Source: CAWGJC01 sp965276665
GTDB taxonomy: Bacteria > Pseudomonadota > Alphaproteobacteria > Acetobacterales > Acetobacteraceae
NCBI GenBank assembly: GCA_965276665.1
Contig: OZ255620.1
Location: forward strand, 3,410,001-3,474,000
Length of the DNA: 64,000 bases
Direction: 5' to 3'
The position numbers were made by a program, and so were the translations under genes. Shown here one piece after another: positions 1-9,635 of this stretch. The notes under the pieces were generated by a model. It ran no database searches and was not told the DNA's origin. It saw only the letters and a program-made list of their open reading frames with translations. The first letter of the stretch is position 1. Every line of letters starts with the position of its first letter.

Positions 1-637
1 GCTTTCGCGCATTCTCTATGGTGCGCGCGCCTCGCTGATCGTGGCCGCGCTCTCGGTCTCCGTCTCGCTGGTCGGCGGAACCGCGCTCGGTCTCGCCGCC
101 GGCTGGTTTCGCGGCTGGACCGCGATCCTGATCATGCGGGTGGTCGATATCGTGCTGTCGATCCCGGCGATCCTGCTCGCGGTGCTGACCGTCGCGGTGC
201 TCGGCCCTGGCTTCGTCAAGCTCGTGCTGGTGCTCGGGCTGACGCGCTGGCCGCGCTACACGCGCGTTGCCTACGCGCAGACCTTGCAGGTCGCCACGCT
301 CCCCTACATTCGCGCCGCGGAGATGGCGGGCTCCTCCGCCCCGCGGATTCTCGTGCGCCACGTGCTGCCCAACATCGCCGGCCCGCTGATGGTGGTGGCG
401 ACGAGCGAGTTCGGGCTGATGATATTGTTCGAGGCCGGGCTGTCCTTTCTCGGCCTCGGCATCCAGCCGCCGGCGCCGAGTTGGGGCGCGATCATGAGCG
501 AGGGACGCGAATACGTCGCGCGCGCCTGGTGGCTGACGGTGTTCCCGGGCATCTGCCTGTTCGGCCTGGTGGTGTGCGTGAACCTGCTTGGCGATTGGCT
601 GCGCGACCGCGTCGATCCGCGCGCGCGAACGAGGTGA
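1..637 (+). CDS. ABC peptide/nickel-type transporter permease (DppC family), 5' partial
   Basis: Inner-membrane permease of a dipeptide/oligopeptide/nickel importer. The frame is open from the first codon at base 2, reading LSRILYGARASLIV, which matches the middle of DppC proteins, so the N-terminus lies outside the window. Several hydrophobic segments are visible. The EAA loop, EMAGSSAPRILVRHVLPN, contacts the ATPases. The protein ends WLRDRVDPRARTR, a usual DppC ending. An SDR gene starts 5 bp downstream and the two cognate ATPases follow, so this is one operon. The substrate cannot be read from sequence. Confidence 0.93.
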   Translation, partial: LSRILYGARASLIVAALSVSVSLVGGTALGLAAGWFRGWTAILIMRVVDIVLSIPAILLAVLTVAVLGPGFVKLVLVLGLTRWPRYTRVAYAQTLQVATLPYIRAAEMAGSSAPRILVRHVLPNIAGPLMVVATSEFGLMILFEAGLSFLGLGIQPPAPSWGAIMSEGREYVARAWWLTVFPGICLFGLVVCVNLLGDWLRDRVDPRARTR

Positions 638-642
638 CGACG

Positions 643-1404
643 ATGGCGGATTTCAGTGGCAAGCGCGTGGTGGTGACCGGGGCGGCCGGCATTTTCGGCG
701 GCTGGATCGCGACGGCGTTTGCGCAAGCCGGCGCCTCGCTCTGCCTCTCCGACATCAGGCGCGACGCGCTCGACGCGCTGGCGGAACGCACCGGAGCAAG
801 ATTGCTGCACGGCACCGACCTGCGCGAGGAAGGTTCGATCGAGGAGCTCGCATTCCTGGTGGCGCAGGAATGGGGCGCGCCGGATTTCGTGGTGAACAAT
901 GCCGGGCTCTATCCGCGCACCGGCCCGCTGCTCGATCTCGACGCCGCGGAATGGGACCGCATGATGGCGGTGAATTTCCGCGCGCCCTTCCTCGTCACAC
1001 GCACGATGGCGCGGCTGATGATCGCGAAAGGCGCGCCCGGCGCGGTGGTGAATATCGGCTCCGGCGCGGCGCGGCAGATGCGCGTCGGCTCGGTGCCCTA
1101 TTGCAGCTCGAAGACCGCGCTCGAGCGTCTGTCGAAAGGTCTCGCGCTCGAGCTCGCGCGATATCGCATCCGCGTCAATGTCGTCGAGCCCGGATTCGCG
1201 CCTGGCAGCGAGGTGAGCGCGCTGCCGCCGGATTACGTCGAGACGATGCGGGCGAAGATCCCGCTCGGACGCACGAGCGGCCCCGATGACGCGGCGGCCG
1301 CGGTGCTCTACCTCTGCTCGGAGGCGGCGTCCTTCGTCACCGGTGCGGTGCTCTCCGTCGATGGCGGGAATTCCATCGGCCTCTACGAGCCGCCGCGATC
1401 GTGA
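643..1404 (+). CDS. SDR family NAD(P)-dependent oxidoreductase
   Basis: Classical short-chain dehydrogenase of 253 aa, normal for the family. It has the N-terminal cofactor motif VTGAAGIFGG, the NNAG motif (VNNAGLYP), the YCSSK active-site pair near residue 150, and a C-terminal TGAVLSVDGG typical of FabG-like enzymes. The ATG at 643 puts M-ADFSGKRVVVTG at the expected N-terminus. It is inserted between the permease and ATPase genes of an ABC importer and its stop overlaps the next start by 4 nt (GTGA). It is therefore probably co-translated with the transporter and may act on the imported compound, but the substrate is unknown. Confidence 0.9.
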   Translation: MADFSGKRVVVTGAAGIFGGWIATAFAQAGASLCLSDIRRDALDALAERTGARLLHGTDLREEGSIEELAFLVAQEWGAPDFVVNNAGLYPRTGPLLDLDAAEWDRMMAVNFRAPFLVTRTMARLMIAKGAPGAVVNIGSGAARQMRVGSVPYCSSKTALERLSKGLALELARYRIRVNVVEPGFAPGSEVSALPPDYVETMRAKIPLGRTSGPDDAAAAVLYLCSEAASFVTGAVLSVDGGNSIGLYEPPRS

Positions 1405-2372
1405 CGGTGCTGCCCGGCGCTGCGTTGACCGTCGAGGATCTGACGCTCGAGATCGATGGCGTGCGGGTGGTGGACGGCGTCGGCTTCGCCGTCGCGGCGG
1501 GTGAGGTGATGGCGCTGGTGGGCGAATCCGGCTGCGGGAAGTCGCTCACCGCCCAGGCGCTGATGCGGCTGCTGCCGCGCGCGGTGCGGCTGGCCGCGGG
1601 GCGCGTGCTGCTCGCCGGCCAGGATATCGCGCATCTGTCGGAGCGGCAGATGCGCCGGCTGCGCGGGCGGCGCATCTCGATGATCTTCCAGGAACCGCAG
1701 GCGGCGCTCGATCCTCTGGCGCGCGTCGGCGCGCAGGTCGCGGAAGCCGGGGGCGGCCGCCACGCGGTGCGGGCGATGCTCACCGATGTCGGCATCTCCG
1801 ATCCGGCACGGCGCATCGACCAGTACCCGTTCGAGCTCTCCGGCGGCATGGCGCAGCGGGTGATGATCGCGACCGCGCTGATCGGCAATCCGGCCGTACT
1901 GGTGGCCGACGAGCCCACCACCGCGCTCGACGTGACGATCCAGGCGCAGATCCTCGACCTGCTTCGCCGGCTCGCCGCCGAGCGGGACGCGGCGATCGTG
2001 CTGATCACCCACGACATGGGCGTCGTCGCCGACATCGCCGACCGCGTCGCCGTGATGTATGCCGGACGGATCGCGGAGATCGGCCGCACCGAGGATGTTT
2101 TCACCCGGCCGCGCCACCCGTACACCGCGCTGCTGCTCGCAGCGATCCCGCGCCTGACCGACGCGCCGAAATCCCGCCTCGCGGTGATCGAGGGCAGCGT
2201 GCCGGCGCCGCGCGACTTTCCCGCCGGCTGTCGCTTCCATGGACGCTGCCCGCTCGGCGATGCGCGCTGCGCGGCGGAGGTGCCGCCGTTGCGCGATGTG
2301 GGAGATCGGGGCGCCGACGGGCCGGTGAACGAGCATCGCTCCGCCTGCTGGCATGCGGAGCGCGTCGGGTGA
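1401..2372 (+). CDS. ABC transporter ATP-binding protein (DppD/OppD family)
   Basis: Cytoplasmic ATPase of the peptide/nickel-type importer, 323 aa. Walker A is GESGCGKS, the signature is LSGGMAQRV and Walker B is VLVADEPTTALD, followed by the H-loop ITHDMGV. The C-terminal oligopeptide/dipeptide extension has the cysteine cluster CRFHGRCPLGDARC seen in this subfamily. The GTG start overlaps the stop of the SDR gene, and the downstream ATPase starts inside its own stop (GTGA). This indicates tight translational coupling. It pairs with the second ATPase as a heterodimer. Confidence 0.95.
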   Translation: MTVLPGAALTVEDLTLEIDGVRVVDGVGFAVAAGEVMALVGESGCGKSLTAQALMRLLPRAVRLAAGRVLLAGQDIAHLSERQMRRLRGRRISMIFQEPQAALDPLARVGAQVAEAGGGRHAVRAMLTDVGISDPARRIDQYPFELSGGMAQRVMIATALIGNPAVLVADEPTTALDVTIQAQILDLLRRLAAERDAAIVLITHDMGVVADIADRVAVMYAGRIAEIGRTEDVFTRPRHPYTALLLAAIPRLTDAPKSRLAVIEGSVPAPRDFPAGCRFHGRCPLGDARCAAEVPPLRDVGDRGADGPVNEHRSACWHAERVG

Positions 2373-3331
2373 GCGCGGTGCTCGAAATCGACGATCTCGC
2401 CGTGCATTTCCCCGCCCATGGCGGCAATCCGATCCGCGCGGTGGATGGCGTCTCCCTTGCGATCGCGGCGGGCGAGACGCTCGGGCTGGTCGGCGAAAGC
2501 GGGTGCGGGAAATCGACGGTCTCGAACGCCGTGGTCGGCCTGCTGCGGCCGACGCGCGGCAGCGTGCGCGTGCGCGGCACCGAAGTCGCCGGGGCGGACC
2601 GGCGCACGCTGCGGCGCGTGCGGGCCGACGTGCAGATGGTGTTCCAGAATCCGGTGACGTCGCTCAACCCGCGCATGACGATCGGCGTGGCGGTGGGCGA
2701 GCCGCTGCTGGTGCGCGGCATCGCGCGTGGGCGGGCGCTCGCGGATCGAGTCGCTTCCCTGCTCACCGAGGTCGGGCTGCGGCCGGAGCATGCGTCGCGC
2801 TACCCGCACCAATTCTCCGGCGGCCAGCGGCAGCGCGTGGTCATCGCGCGTGCGCTCGCGCTGCGGCCGGCGCTGCTCGTCTGCGACGAGCCGGTCTCGG
2901 CGCTCGACGTCTCGGTGCGCGCGCAGATCCTGAACCTGCTGGTCGCGCTGCAGGCGGCGCACGGCATGGCCTCGCTCTTCGTCTCGCACGATCTCGCGGT
3001 GGTGCGGCACGTCTGCGACCGGGTGGCGGTGATGTATCTCGGCCATCTCGCGGAGATGGCGCCGCGCGACGCGCTGTTCGCGGCGCCGCGCCACCCCTAC
3101 ACCGCCGCCTTGCTCGCCGCGGTGCCGGAGCCGGAGCCGGCGCGGCAGCGGGCGAAGCCGCGCGTGCCGCTCACAGGCGAAATCCCGAGCCCGGCCAATC
3201 CGCCGCCGGGCTGCGTGTTCCACACGCGCTGCCCGCTCGCGATCGCGCGCTGCCGGGCGGAGGTGCCCGCATGGCGGCCCGTCGGGCTGTCGATGGCCGC
3301 CTGCCATCGCGCCGAGGAGGTGTCGGCATGA
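2369..3331 (+). CDS. ABC transporter ATP-binding protein (DppF/OppF family)
   Basis: Second ATPase of the importer, 320 aa. Walker A is GESGCGKS, the signature is FSGGQRQRV, Walker B is LLVCDEPVSALD and the H-loop is VSHDLAV. The C-terminal Cys-containing extension (GCVFHTRCPLAIARCRAEVP) is typical. The GTG start is coupled by 4 nt to the DppD-like gene and the stop overlaps the ATG of the M23 peptidase gene (ATGA). The operon therefore runs on into cell-envelope genes. No substrate-binding protein lies between these genes; it may be upstream of the window. Confidence 0.95.
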   Translation: MSAVLEIDDLAVHFPAHGGNPIRAVDGVSLAIAAGETLGLVGESGCGKSTVSNAVVGLLRPTRGSVRVRGTEVAGADRRTLRRVRADVQMVFQNPVTSLNPRMTIGVAVGEPLLVRGIARGRALADRVASLLTEVGLRPEHASRYPHQFSGGQRQRVVIARALALRPALLVCDEPVSALDVSVRAQILNLLVALQAAHGMASLFVSHDLAVVRHVCDRVAVMYLGHLAEMAPRDALFAAPRHPYTAALLAAVPEPEPARQRAKPRVPLTGEIPSPANPPPGCVFHTRCPLAIARCRAEVPAWRPVGLSMAACHRAEEVSA

Positions 3332-3807
3332 GGCGGGCGCTGCTCGCGATCCTTCTCGGGGCGACCATGCCGCTGCCGGCGCGGGCGCAGCCCGTCCCGG
3401 GCACGCTGATGCCGCCGGTGCTGCCGGCCTGCATCTCCTCGCCCTTCGGATGGCGGCACTCGGTGGGAGCCGACACGCCGGCCGGTCTGCATCCCGGCAT
3501 CGACCTGCCCGCGCCGGCTGGCGCGCTCGCCCGCGCCGCGGCCGCCGGACAGGTGCTGAAGATCGAGCGCCGCGGCATTGGCGGCCTGCAGGTGATGCTG
3601 CAGCATCGCGGCTTCGTCACCCTCTACGCCCATCTCGGCGCGCTCGTGCCGGCGCTGGCGGAAGGGCGCCGCGTGGTGGCCGCCGGCGAACCGCTCGGCC
3701 GGATCGGCCGCACCGGCATCACCTACGGCACGCATCTTTTCTTCGAGGTGCTGGTGGACGGACGCCCGGTCGATCCGACACAATTCCTGCCGCTCGCGCA
3801 TTGCTGA
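3328..3807 (+). CDS. small secreted M23 family peptidase (LytM-like)
   Basis: Predicted periplasmic zinc peptidase of 159 aa. Residues 1-22 are a signal peptide (RALLAILLGATMPLPARA, then QP). The LytM fold follows directly, with metal ligands in HPGIDLP (HxxxD) and in THLFFEV, plus the YAHL strand. There is no coiled coil or LysM part, so this is a minimal M23 domain. It could be a murein endopeptidase or a regulator of one. The start overlaps the ATPase stop (ATGA), so it is translated with the transporter operon; the reason for that link is not evident. Confidence 0.85.
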   Translation: MRRALLAILLGATMPLPARAQPVPGTLMPPVLPACISSPFGWRHSVGADTPAGLHPGIDLPAPAGALARAAAAGQVLKIERRGIGGLQVMLQHRGFVTLYAHLGALVPALAEGRRVVAAGEPLGRIGRTGITYGTHLFFEVLVDGRPVDPTQFLPLAHC

Positions 3808-3814
3808 GGCCCAC

Positions 3815-4555
3815 ATGCTGAGACTGTTCCTCATGCTCGCCATGGTGCTGGGCATCGGCACCGCCCGCGCCGCCGACCCAGACGCGCTGTGGAAGATCGC
3901 GCATGGCAAATGCGTGCCGGACCAGCAGCAGAACGGGCTGCCCGCGCCCTGCGCGATGGTCGATCTCTGGCGCGGCGAGCCGCAGGGCTACGTCATCCTC
4001 AAGGATATCGTGGGGCGGTCGCAATTCCTGCTGATCGCGACAGCACGGCTCTCCGGCATCGAGAGCCCGGAATTGCTGGCGCCGGATGCGCCGGATTTCT
4101 GGGCAGACGCCTGGTCCGCACGGCGTTTCACCCGCGCGCTGGCCGGTCGCCCACTGGCGCGCGACGAGATCGGCCTCGCGATCAACTCCGTGCACGGCCG
4201 CACCCAGGACCAGTTCCACATCCACATCGACTGTCTTCGCGCGGACGTGACCGCCGCGCTCCGCGCCCATCTCGCCGATATCGGCACGTCCTGGTCGGCC
4301 TTCCCGGTGCCGCTCGCCGGCCAGACCTACCAGGTCATGCGCCTGCCCGGACGCCGCCTCGCCGACACCCACCCGTTCCGCCTGCTCGCCCGCATGCCGG
4401 ACGCCGCCTCCGGCATGGGCGAATGGACCCTTGCCGTTGCCGGCGCGAACCTTCCGGACGGTCCGGGCTTCGTGCTGCTCGCCGAAAAGGCCGATCTGCC
4501 GGCCGGCGATGTCGGGAGCGCCGAGGCTTTGCAGGATCATGCGTGCGGGAAGTGA
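3815..4555 (+). CDS. cdh: CDP-diacylglycerol diphosphatase
   Basis: Cdh-family hydrolase, 246 aa, expected to split CDP-diacylglycerol into phosphatidate and CMP at the membrane. A signal sequence (LRLFLMLAMVLGIGTARA) is followed by LWKIAHGKC, a conserved Cdh start. The HIT-related catalytic region is NSVHGRTQDQFHIHIDCLR. The length and the terminal hydrophobic segments match the family. It starts 7 bp after the M23 gene and is the last gene of the operon; a paired palindromic repeat begins 8 bp after the stop. Confidence 0.88.
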   Translation: MLRLFLMLAMVLGIGTARAADPDALWKIAHGKCVPDQQQNGLPAPCAMVDLWRGEPQGYVILKDIVGRSQFLLIATARLSGIESPELLAPDAPDFWADAWSARRFTRALAGRPLARDEIGLAINSVHGRTQDQFHIHIDCLRADVTAALRAHLADIGTSWSAFPVPLAGQTYQVMRLPGRRLADTHPFRLLARMPDAASGMGEWTLAVAGANLPDGPGFVLLAEKADLPAGDVGSAEALQDHACGK

Positions 4556-4562
4556 TGCGAGG

Positions 4563-4742
4563 AAGGCCAGGGGCACTGCCCCTGGACCCCGCTAAGGGCA
4601 GTCGCCCTTAGAACCCGATACGGCGCCTTACGCAGCACGGGCGAGCTCCGGGGGCTTGTGCTAATTGCGCTTCGCGCGAAGCGCAATCCGGGTTCTAAGG
4701 GCGACTGCCCTTAGCGGGGTCCAGGGGCAGAGCCCTGGCCTT
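4563..4742. repeat. paired palindromic element, type I copy 1
   Basis: The left arm starts AAGGCCAGGGGC, 8 bp after the cdh stop, and the inverted right arm ends GGCCTT directly at the priA stop. Each arm of about 54 bp holds two hairpins: CCAGGGGC/GCCCCTGG and CTAAGGGC/GCCCTTAG. A unique centre of about 70 bp separates the arms. It lies between convergent genes, where it could terminate transcription from both sides. Confidence 0.85.
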
Positions 4743-6941
4743 TCACAGAAACGACACAGGATCCACGTCCACCTCCACCCGCACTCCCCGCGGCACCGGC
4801 ACGGATGCGAGCCATTCCCGGAGCAGCGGCTGGACCGCGATGTCGCGGCGGGTTTTGAGCAGCAGGCGGCGGCGGTGGCGGCCGCGGAGGAGGGCGAGCG
4901 GGGCCGGGGCCGGGCCGAGCACCACCACGCCCGGACCGTGTGGGGCCGCGCGGCCTAGGGCGCGCGCGGCGTTGTCGGCGGCGTCGGCGAGCTCGGCGCT
5001 GACGATCAGCGCCGCGAGCCGGCCATAGGGCGGCCAGCCGCCGGGCCGGCGGTCGGCGGCCTCGCGGGCCATGAAATTGTCGAGGTCGCCGTCGACCAGG
5101 GCGGCCATCACCGGGTGATTGGGGGAGAAGCTTTGCAGCAGCACCGTGCCGGGCGCTTCGGCGCGGCCGGCGCGGCCGGCGACCTGGTGCAGGAGCTGGA
5201 CCGTGCGTTCGGCGGCGCGCAGGTCGCCGCCGGCCAGCCCGAGATCGGCGTCCACCACGCCGACCAGCGTGAGGTGGGGGAAGTGCCACCCCTTGGCGAC
5301 GATCTGCGTGCCGATGATGAGGTCGACCTCGCGGGCGGCGATCGCGGCGGCGGCGGCGGCGGCGGCGTGTGGTCCGGGCAGGGTGTCGCTCGCCATCACC
5401 AGCCGGCGTGCGGCCGGAAACAGCAGCGCGGCTTCCTCGGTGATGCGTTCGACGCCAGGGCCGACCGGGGTGAGGCTGTGCTCGGCGCCGCAGGACGGGC
5501 AGGTGGGCGGGATCGGCTCGGCATGGCCGCAATGGTGGCATTGCAGCAGGCGGCGGATGCGGTGCTCGACCAGCCAGGCGGTGCAGTTCGGGCATTGCAT
5601 CCGGTGCCCGCAGGCCCGGCAGAGGGTCAGCGGCGCGTAGCCCCGCCGGTTGAGGAACAGCATGGCCTGCTCGCCGCGCGCCAGGGTGTCCTCGATGGCG
5701 GCGATCAGGGTCGGGTTGAGGAAGCGACCGCGCTCGGGCGGCGTCTCGCGCAGGTCGATCGTCGCGACCACGGGCAGGGTCGCGCCGCCATGACGGGCGG
5801 ACAGGGTGAGTCGGTGGTAGCGCCCGGCCTCGACATTCGCGAGCGTCTCGAGGCTCGGCGTCGCCGAGACCAGCACCGCCGGCGCCCCGGCGAAGCGCGC
5901 GCGCACCACCGCCATGTCGCGCGCGTGGTAGACCACCCCTTCCTCCTGCTTGAACGCCGTCTCGTGCTCCTCGTCGACGATGACGAGTCCGAGATCGGGG
6001 AAGGGCAGGAACAGCGCGGAGCGGGCGCCGACGACAACCGCGGCCTCGCCCGCCGACACCGCCCGCCAGGTGATGCGCCGCGTGCGGGAGGAGAGGTCGG
6101 AATGCCAGATCGCCGGGGCGACGCCGAACCGCGCGGTGAAGCGCTCCAGCCATTGCGAGGAGAGCGCGATTTCCGGCAGCAGCACGAGCGCCTGCCGTCC
6201 CGCCACGACGCAGGCGGCGACCGCCTCGAGATAGGTTTCCGTCTTGCCCGATCCGGTGACGCCGTCGAGCAGGCTGACGCTGAAGCGGCGCGCGGCGACC
6301 GCCTCCCGCAGCGCCGCCGCTGCCCCTGCCTGCTCGGGCGAGAGCGCGGGGGCGCGATGGGCCGGATCGGGCGGCGGGAATGGGGTGTCGCGCGGCAGCA
6401 GCACCGGCTCCAGCAAGCCGGCAGCCGCCATGCCGCGAATCGCCGCCGTGCCCACGCCGGCATGCCGCGCGAGGGCAGCGGTGGAGAGCGGCGAGGCGGC
6501 GGCGAGCGCGTCCAGCACGCGCTGGCGTGCCGGGGTGAGCCTTACCGCCGGGGGTGCAGTCGTCGCGACACGCCAGCCCGGTGCGTGCGGCGGCGGCGCG
6601 GCGAGCGCGTTGACCCGGAGCGCCATCGCCATCACCTCGCCCGGCGGCGCCAGCGTATAGGCCGCCATCCAGTCGACGAAGCGGCGCAGCGGGGCCGCCA
6701 TCGGTGGCGCATCGAGCAATCCGCTGATCGGCTTGAGCTTGCCGGCCGCGACCGGCGGCCCGGAGGAAGTGTCCCACACCACGCCGATCTCGTCCCGCCG
6801 GTTCAGTGGGACGACAACCAATGTTCCCGGCGGGGGAGGCGGCATTCCGGGCGCGGCGCGGTAATCGAACGGGCCGGGAAACGGATAGGGCAGCAGCACC
6901 GGCACCCGGGGGCTCGCCGAGGGCTGTGGTTTTTCAGCCAC
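4743..6941 (-). CDS. priA: primosomal protein N' (replication restart helicase PriA)
   Basis: 3'-5' DNA helicase that reloads the replisome at stalled forks, 732 aa. The N-terminal 3'BD domain starts VPVLLPYPFPGPFDY. Walker A is GVTGSGKTE near residue 228 and the DEEH box is IVDEEHETAFKQ. The zinc module has four paired cysteines (CRACGHRMQCPNC, then CHHCGHAEPIPPTCPSC). The start at 6941 gives the usual N-terminus. The gene diverges from the DUF484 gene across about 230 bp and converges on cdh, with a repeat element between the two stops. Confidence 0.96.
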   Translation of the reverse strand: MAEKPQPSASPRVPVLLPYPFPGPFDYRAAPGMPPPPPGTLVVVPLNRRDEIGVVWDTSSGPPVAAGKLKPISGLLDAPPMAAPLRRFVDWMAAYTLAPPGEVMAMALRVNALAAPPPHAPGWRVATTAPPAVRLTPARQRVLDALAAASPLSTAALARHAGVGTAAIRGMAAAGLLEPVLLPRDTPFPPPDPAHRAPALSPEQAGAAAALREAVAARRFSVSLLDGVTGSGKTETYLEAVAACVVAGRQALVLLPEIALSSQWLERFTARFGVAPAIWHSDLSSRTRRITWRAVSAGEAAVVVGARSALFLPFPDLGLVIVDEEHETAFKQEEGVVYHARDMAVVRARFAGAPAVLVSATPSLETLANVEAGRYHRLTLSARHGGATLPVVATIDLRETPPERGRFLNPTLIAAIEDTLARGEQAMLFLNRRGYAPLTLCRACGHRMQCPNCTAWLVEHRIRRLLQCHHCGHAEPIPPTCPSCGAEHSLTPVGPGVERITEEAALLFPAARRLVMASDTLPGPHAAAAAAAAIAAREVDLIIGTQIVAKGWHFPHLTLVGVVDADLGLAGGDLRAAERTVQLLHQVAGRAGRAEAPGTVLLQSFSPNHPVMAALVDGDLDNFMAREAADRRPGGWPPYGRLAALIVSAELADAADNAARALGRAAPHGPGVVVLGPAPAPLALLRGRHRRRLLLKTRRDIAVQPLLREWLASVPVPRGVRVEVDVDPVSFL

Positions 6942-7172
6942 TATCTCGTGTTCTCAATGCAACGCTTCCGAACTGATCGCCAAATTCATCTTTGGAAGCG
7001 CTCATCTTGCCTGTTACTCTTCAATCCAGCGGAGGCCAAAAATTCTCGCCGCCCGATGTTGCCGATTTGCGCCAGTTTTCCTCATAGCCGACTTCGCCCC
7101 AGCATCGCCCCCGACTTCGCCACCATCGAAACCCGCAGCACCGCTTTGCCGCCCATAGGACAGGAATCTGAC

Positions 7173-7820
7173 ATGAGCAGCCTGCCCGCCACCGTCGACC
7201 CCGACCTCGCCGACGAGGTCGCCGGTTTTCTCCGCGCCCACCCCTCCTTCCTCGCCGACAATCCCGAACTCTATCGCGTGCTGACGCCGCCGGTGCGGGT
7301 GCATGGCGAAGCGCTAGCCGACCATATGGCGGCGATGATCCGCGCCGAACGCGCGCAGCTGGCGGAAACCGCGTCCCGTGTCGAGGGCGCCGGCGCGGCC
7401 GGCCGCGCGACGCTCGGCCTGATGGCCCGCGTGCAGGAGGCGGTGGTGAGCCTGATCGCCAGCGACGATCCGACGGAATGGGTGGAATGCGAGCTGCCCG
7501 GCTGGCTCGGGCTCCATGCCGCCAAGCTCTGCCTCGAGACCTACCGTCCCGGCACGCGGCGCCTGCCCGCGGGCACGATCGGCCGTCTGCTCGGGCGGCG
7601 CGACGTGGTGTTCCGCGAGCGTCCGGCCGATGCGGCGTTGCTGCATGCCGATGCGGCCTCGCTCGCCCGGCGGGACGCGCTGGTCCGGGTGCCGGACGGA
7701 CGTGGCGGCAACGGCCTGCTCGCGCTCGCCGCGCGGGGCCGCCATGCGCTGCTGCCCGGCCAGGGCGAGGCGGCGCTGGCATTCCTCGGCCGCGCCGTGG
7801 CCGCCGCGATCCGACTGTAA
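7173..7820 (+). CDS. DUF484 family protein
   Basis: Member of DUF484, 215 aa, a GAF-like cytoplasmic family that usually lies next to xerC. The N-terminus reads VAGFLRAHPSFLADNPELYRVL, the family's opening signature; a helical segment (residues 45-70) and a GAF-like domain follow. The ATG at 7173 has AGGACAGGAA in front of it. It is followed 6 bp later by xerC, the arrangement known from many proteobacteria. The biochemical role of DUF484 is not established. The 230-bp gap to priA holds the divergent promoters, with no clear boxes that I could single out. Confidence 0.88.
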   Translation: MSSLPATVDPDLADEVAGFLRAHPSFLADNPELYRVLTPPVRVHGEALADHMAAMIRAERAQLAETASRVEGAGAAGRATLGLMARVQEAVVSLIASDDPTEWVECELPGWLGLHAAKLCLETYRPGTRRLPAGTIGRLLGRRDVVFRERPADAALLHADAASLARRDALVRVPDGRGGNGLLALAARGRHALLPGQGEAALAFLGRAVAAAIRL

Positions 7821-7826
7821 CCGCCG

Positions 7827-8738
<912 letters not shown>

Positions 8739-8853
8739 CAGCGGTCGGGGCAAGCCGGAACGACCGGCAACGTGGCATCGTGGTTCAGCCATGAGGCCCT
8801 TTTGCCCTGCATAGGCGTCACCGACACGGGCGATGCCGCGGTCTGACCGTTTG

Positions 8854-9366
8854 CTAAGAGGGACACAGCTTCTCGATCAGGCCGTACGCAACCGTAAAGC
8901 CCTTGAGGCTGAACTTGTCCCGGAAGCTTCCGCGATGCGGCTCCTTCAACGTGGCGACCGCCGTCACCCCACGTTTGAGAGCTTGTAATGCGGCAGCGCT
9001 CTCGCGCGCATAAGCGCTGTGCTCGAAGATGAAAAACGGGAAATTGCGATGTCCGATGGCGACTGTCGCGGAGGCATCGTGCGGATATGAGTGCCCGCCA
9101 GAGAGTGTGATCACTGCCGGCGATCGACGGTGCTTCGCCATCATCAAGACAACGTCCCGACGCGTTTTACTAGGCTTTGGCGAAACCGGCCGCGTGAACG
9201 CGTAGCAGATTCGACGCCCTTTGCGAACGTAGGTCGCCGTTGTCCAGGCGGTGAACGTTCCTCGCGGTTTAGGCCTTGCATCTGCCGCCGCTGCCGTCTT
9301 CAGAGTGAGAGTGAGCAGGCAAATCGCGATCAGCGCGGACACAAGAAACGCACGAACCTGCATCAC
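8854..9366 (-). CDS. IalB-family (invasion-associated locus B) secreted protein
   Basis: Secreted protein of 170 aa. A signal peptide (residues 1-28, hydrophobic core FLVSALIAICLLTLTLKTAAA) is followed by a domain containing GTFTAWTTATYVRKG and RICYAFTRPVSPKPS, then DKFSLKGFTVAYGLIEKLCP. These are features of the alphaproteobacterial IalB family, small periplasmic or surface proteins of unclear role outside Bartonella. Base composition is less GC-rich than its neighbours, suggesting later acquisition or relaxed codon use. The ATG pair at 9366 is preceded on the minus strand by GGGGGAGAAAAG, a good ribosome-binding site. No partner gene is adjacent. Confidence 0.72.
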   Translation of the reverse strand: MMQVRAFLVSALIAICLLTLTLKTAAAADARPKPRGTFTAWTTATYVRKGRRICYAFTRPVSPKPSKTRRDVVLMMAKHRRSPAVITLSGGHSYPHDASATVAIGHRNFPFFIFEHSAYARESAAALQALKRGVTAVATLKEPHRGSFRDKFSLKGFTVAYGLIEKLCPS

Positions 9367-9635
9367 CCGCTTTTCTCCCCCAACACCCCAGCCGGCCAGC
9401 GGTCTTGAGCTAGCAGAAAACGTTAGCTGAGTCTTTCAGCACGCTGAATTGTTTTAACTATCAGAATCACAAAAAAAGTGTTCTGAGTCGACCGGTTAGG
9501 GGCGACGGCCGGCGCCGGCTCCTCCGAAGGTGAAAATACTCCATCTCCGTGTCTCGTGGCACCGCGTTCCCGTCAGCGTGGCTGACACTGCGATCCGGTT
9601 CAGCGTGCAAGAGCGCCGGGCGTGGCGCAGAAAAA
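9367..9635. promoter_or_regulatory. AT-richer intergenic region upstream of the IalB-like gene
   Basis: This is the gap between the IalB-like gene and the prfB stop, with AT-rich runs around 9420-9480 that stand out from the surrounding DNA. It must hold the minus-strand promoter of the IalB-like gene; a TTGTGA-like box lies in the AT-rich part, but I cannot fix a -10 with confidence. A solo half of the palindrome described at 43686 lies at 9499-9537. Confidence 0.35.
9499..9537. repeat. solo arm related to the large palindrome at 43686-43797
   Basis: A 39-bp stretch matching 43765-43803 with about five mismatches. The shared cores are CCGGCGCCG and CCGAAGGTGAAAAT. No matching second arm is seen here, so this looks like a single arm or a degraded copy of the same dispersed repeat. 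Confidence 0.6.

Noticed and set aside
4563..4742. Palindromic elements taken as IS ends or as a gene
   Set aside because: No transposase-like frame lies between the arms and the arms are made of short hairpins; short frames inside are not conserved between copies.
5115..7172. Plus-strand open frame running into the DUF484 gene
   Set aside because: It covers priA in antisense; only the part from ATG 7173 has a ribosome-binding site and a known family signature.
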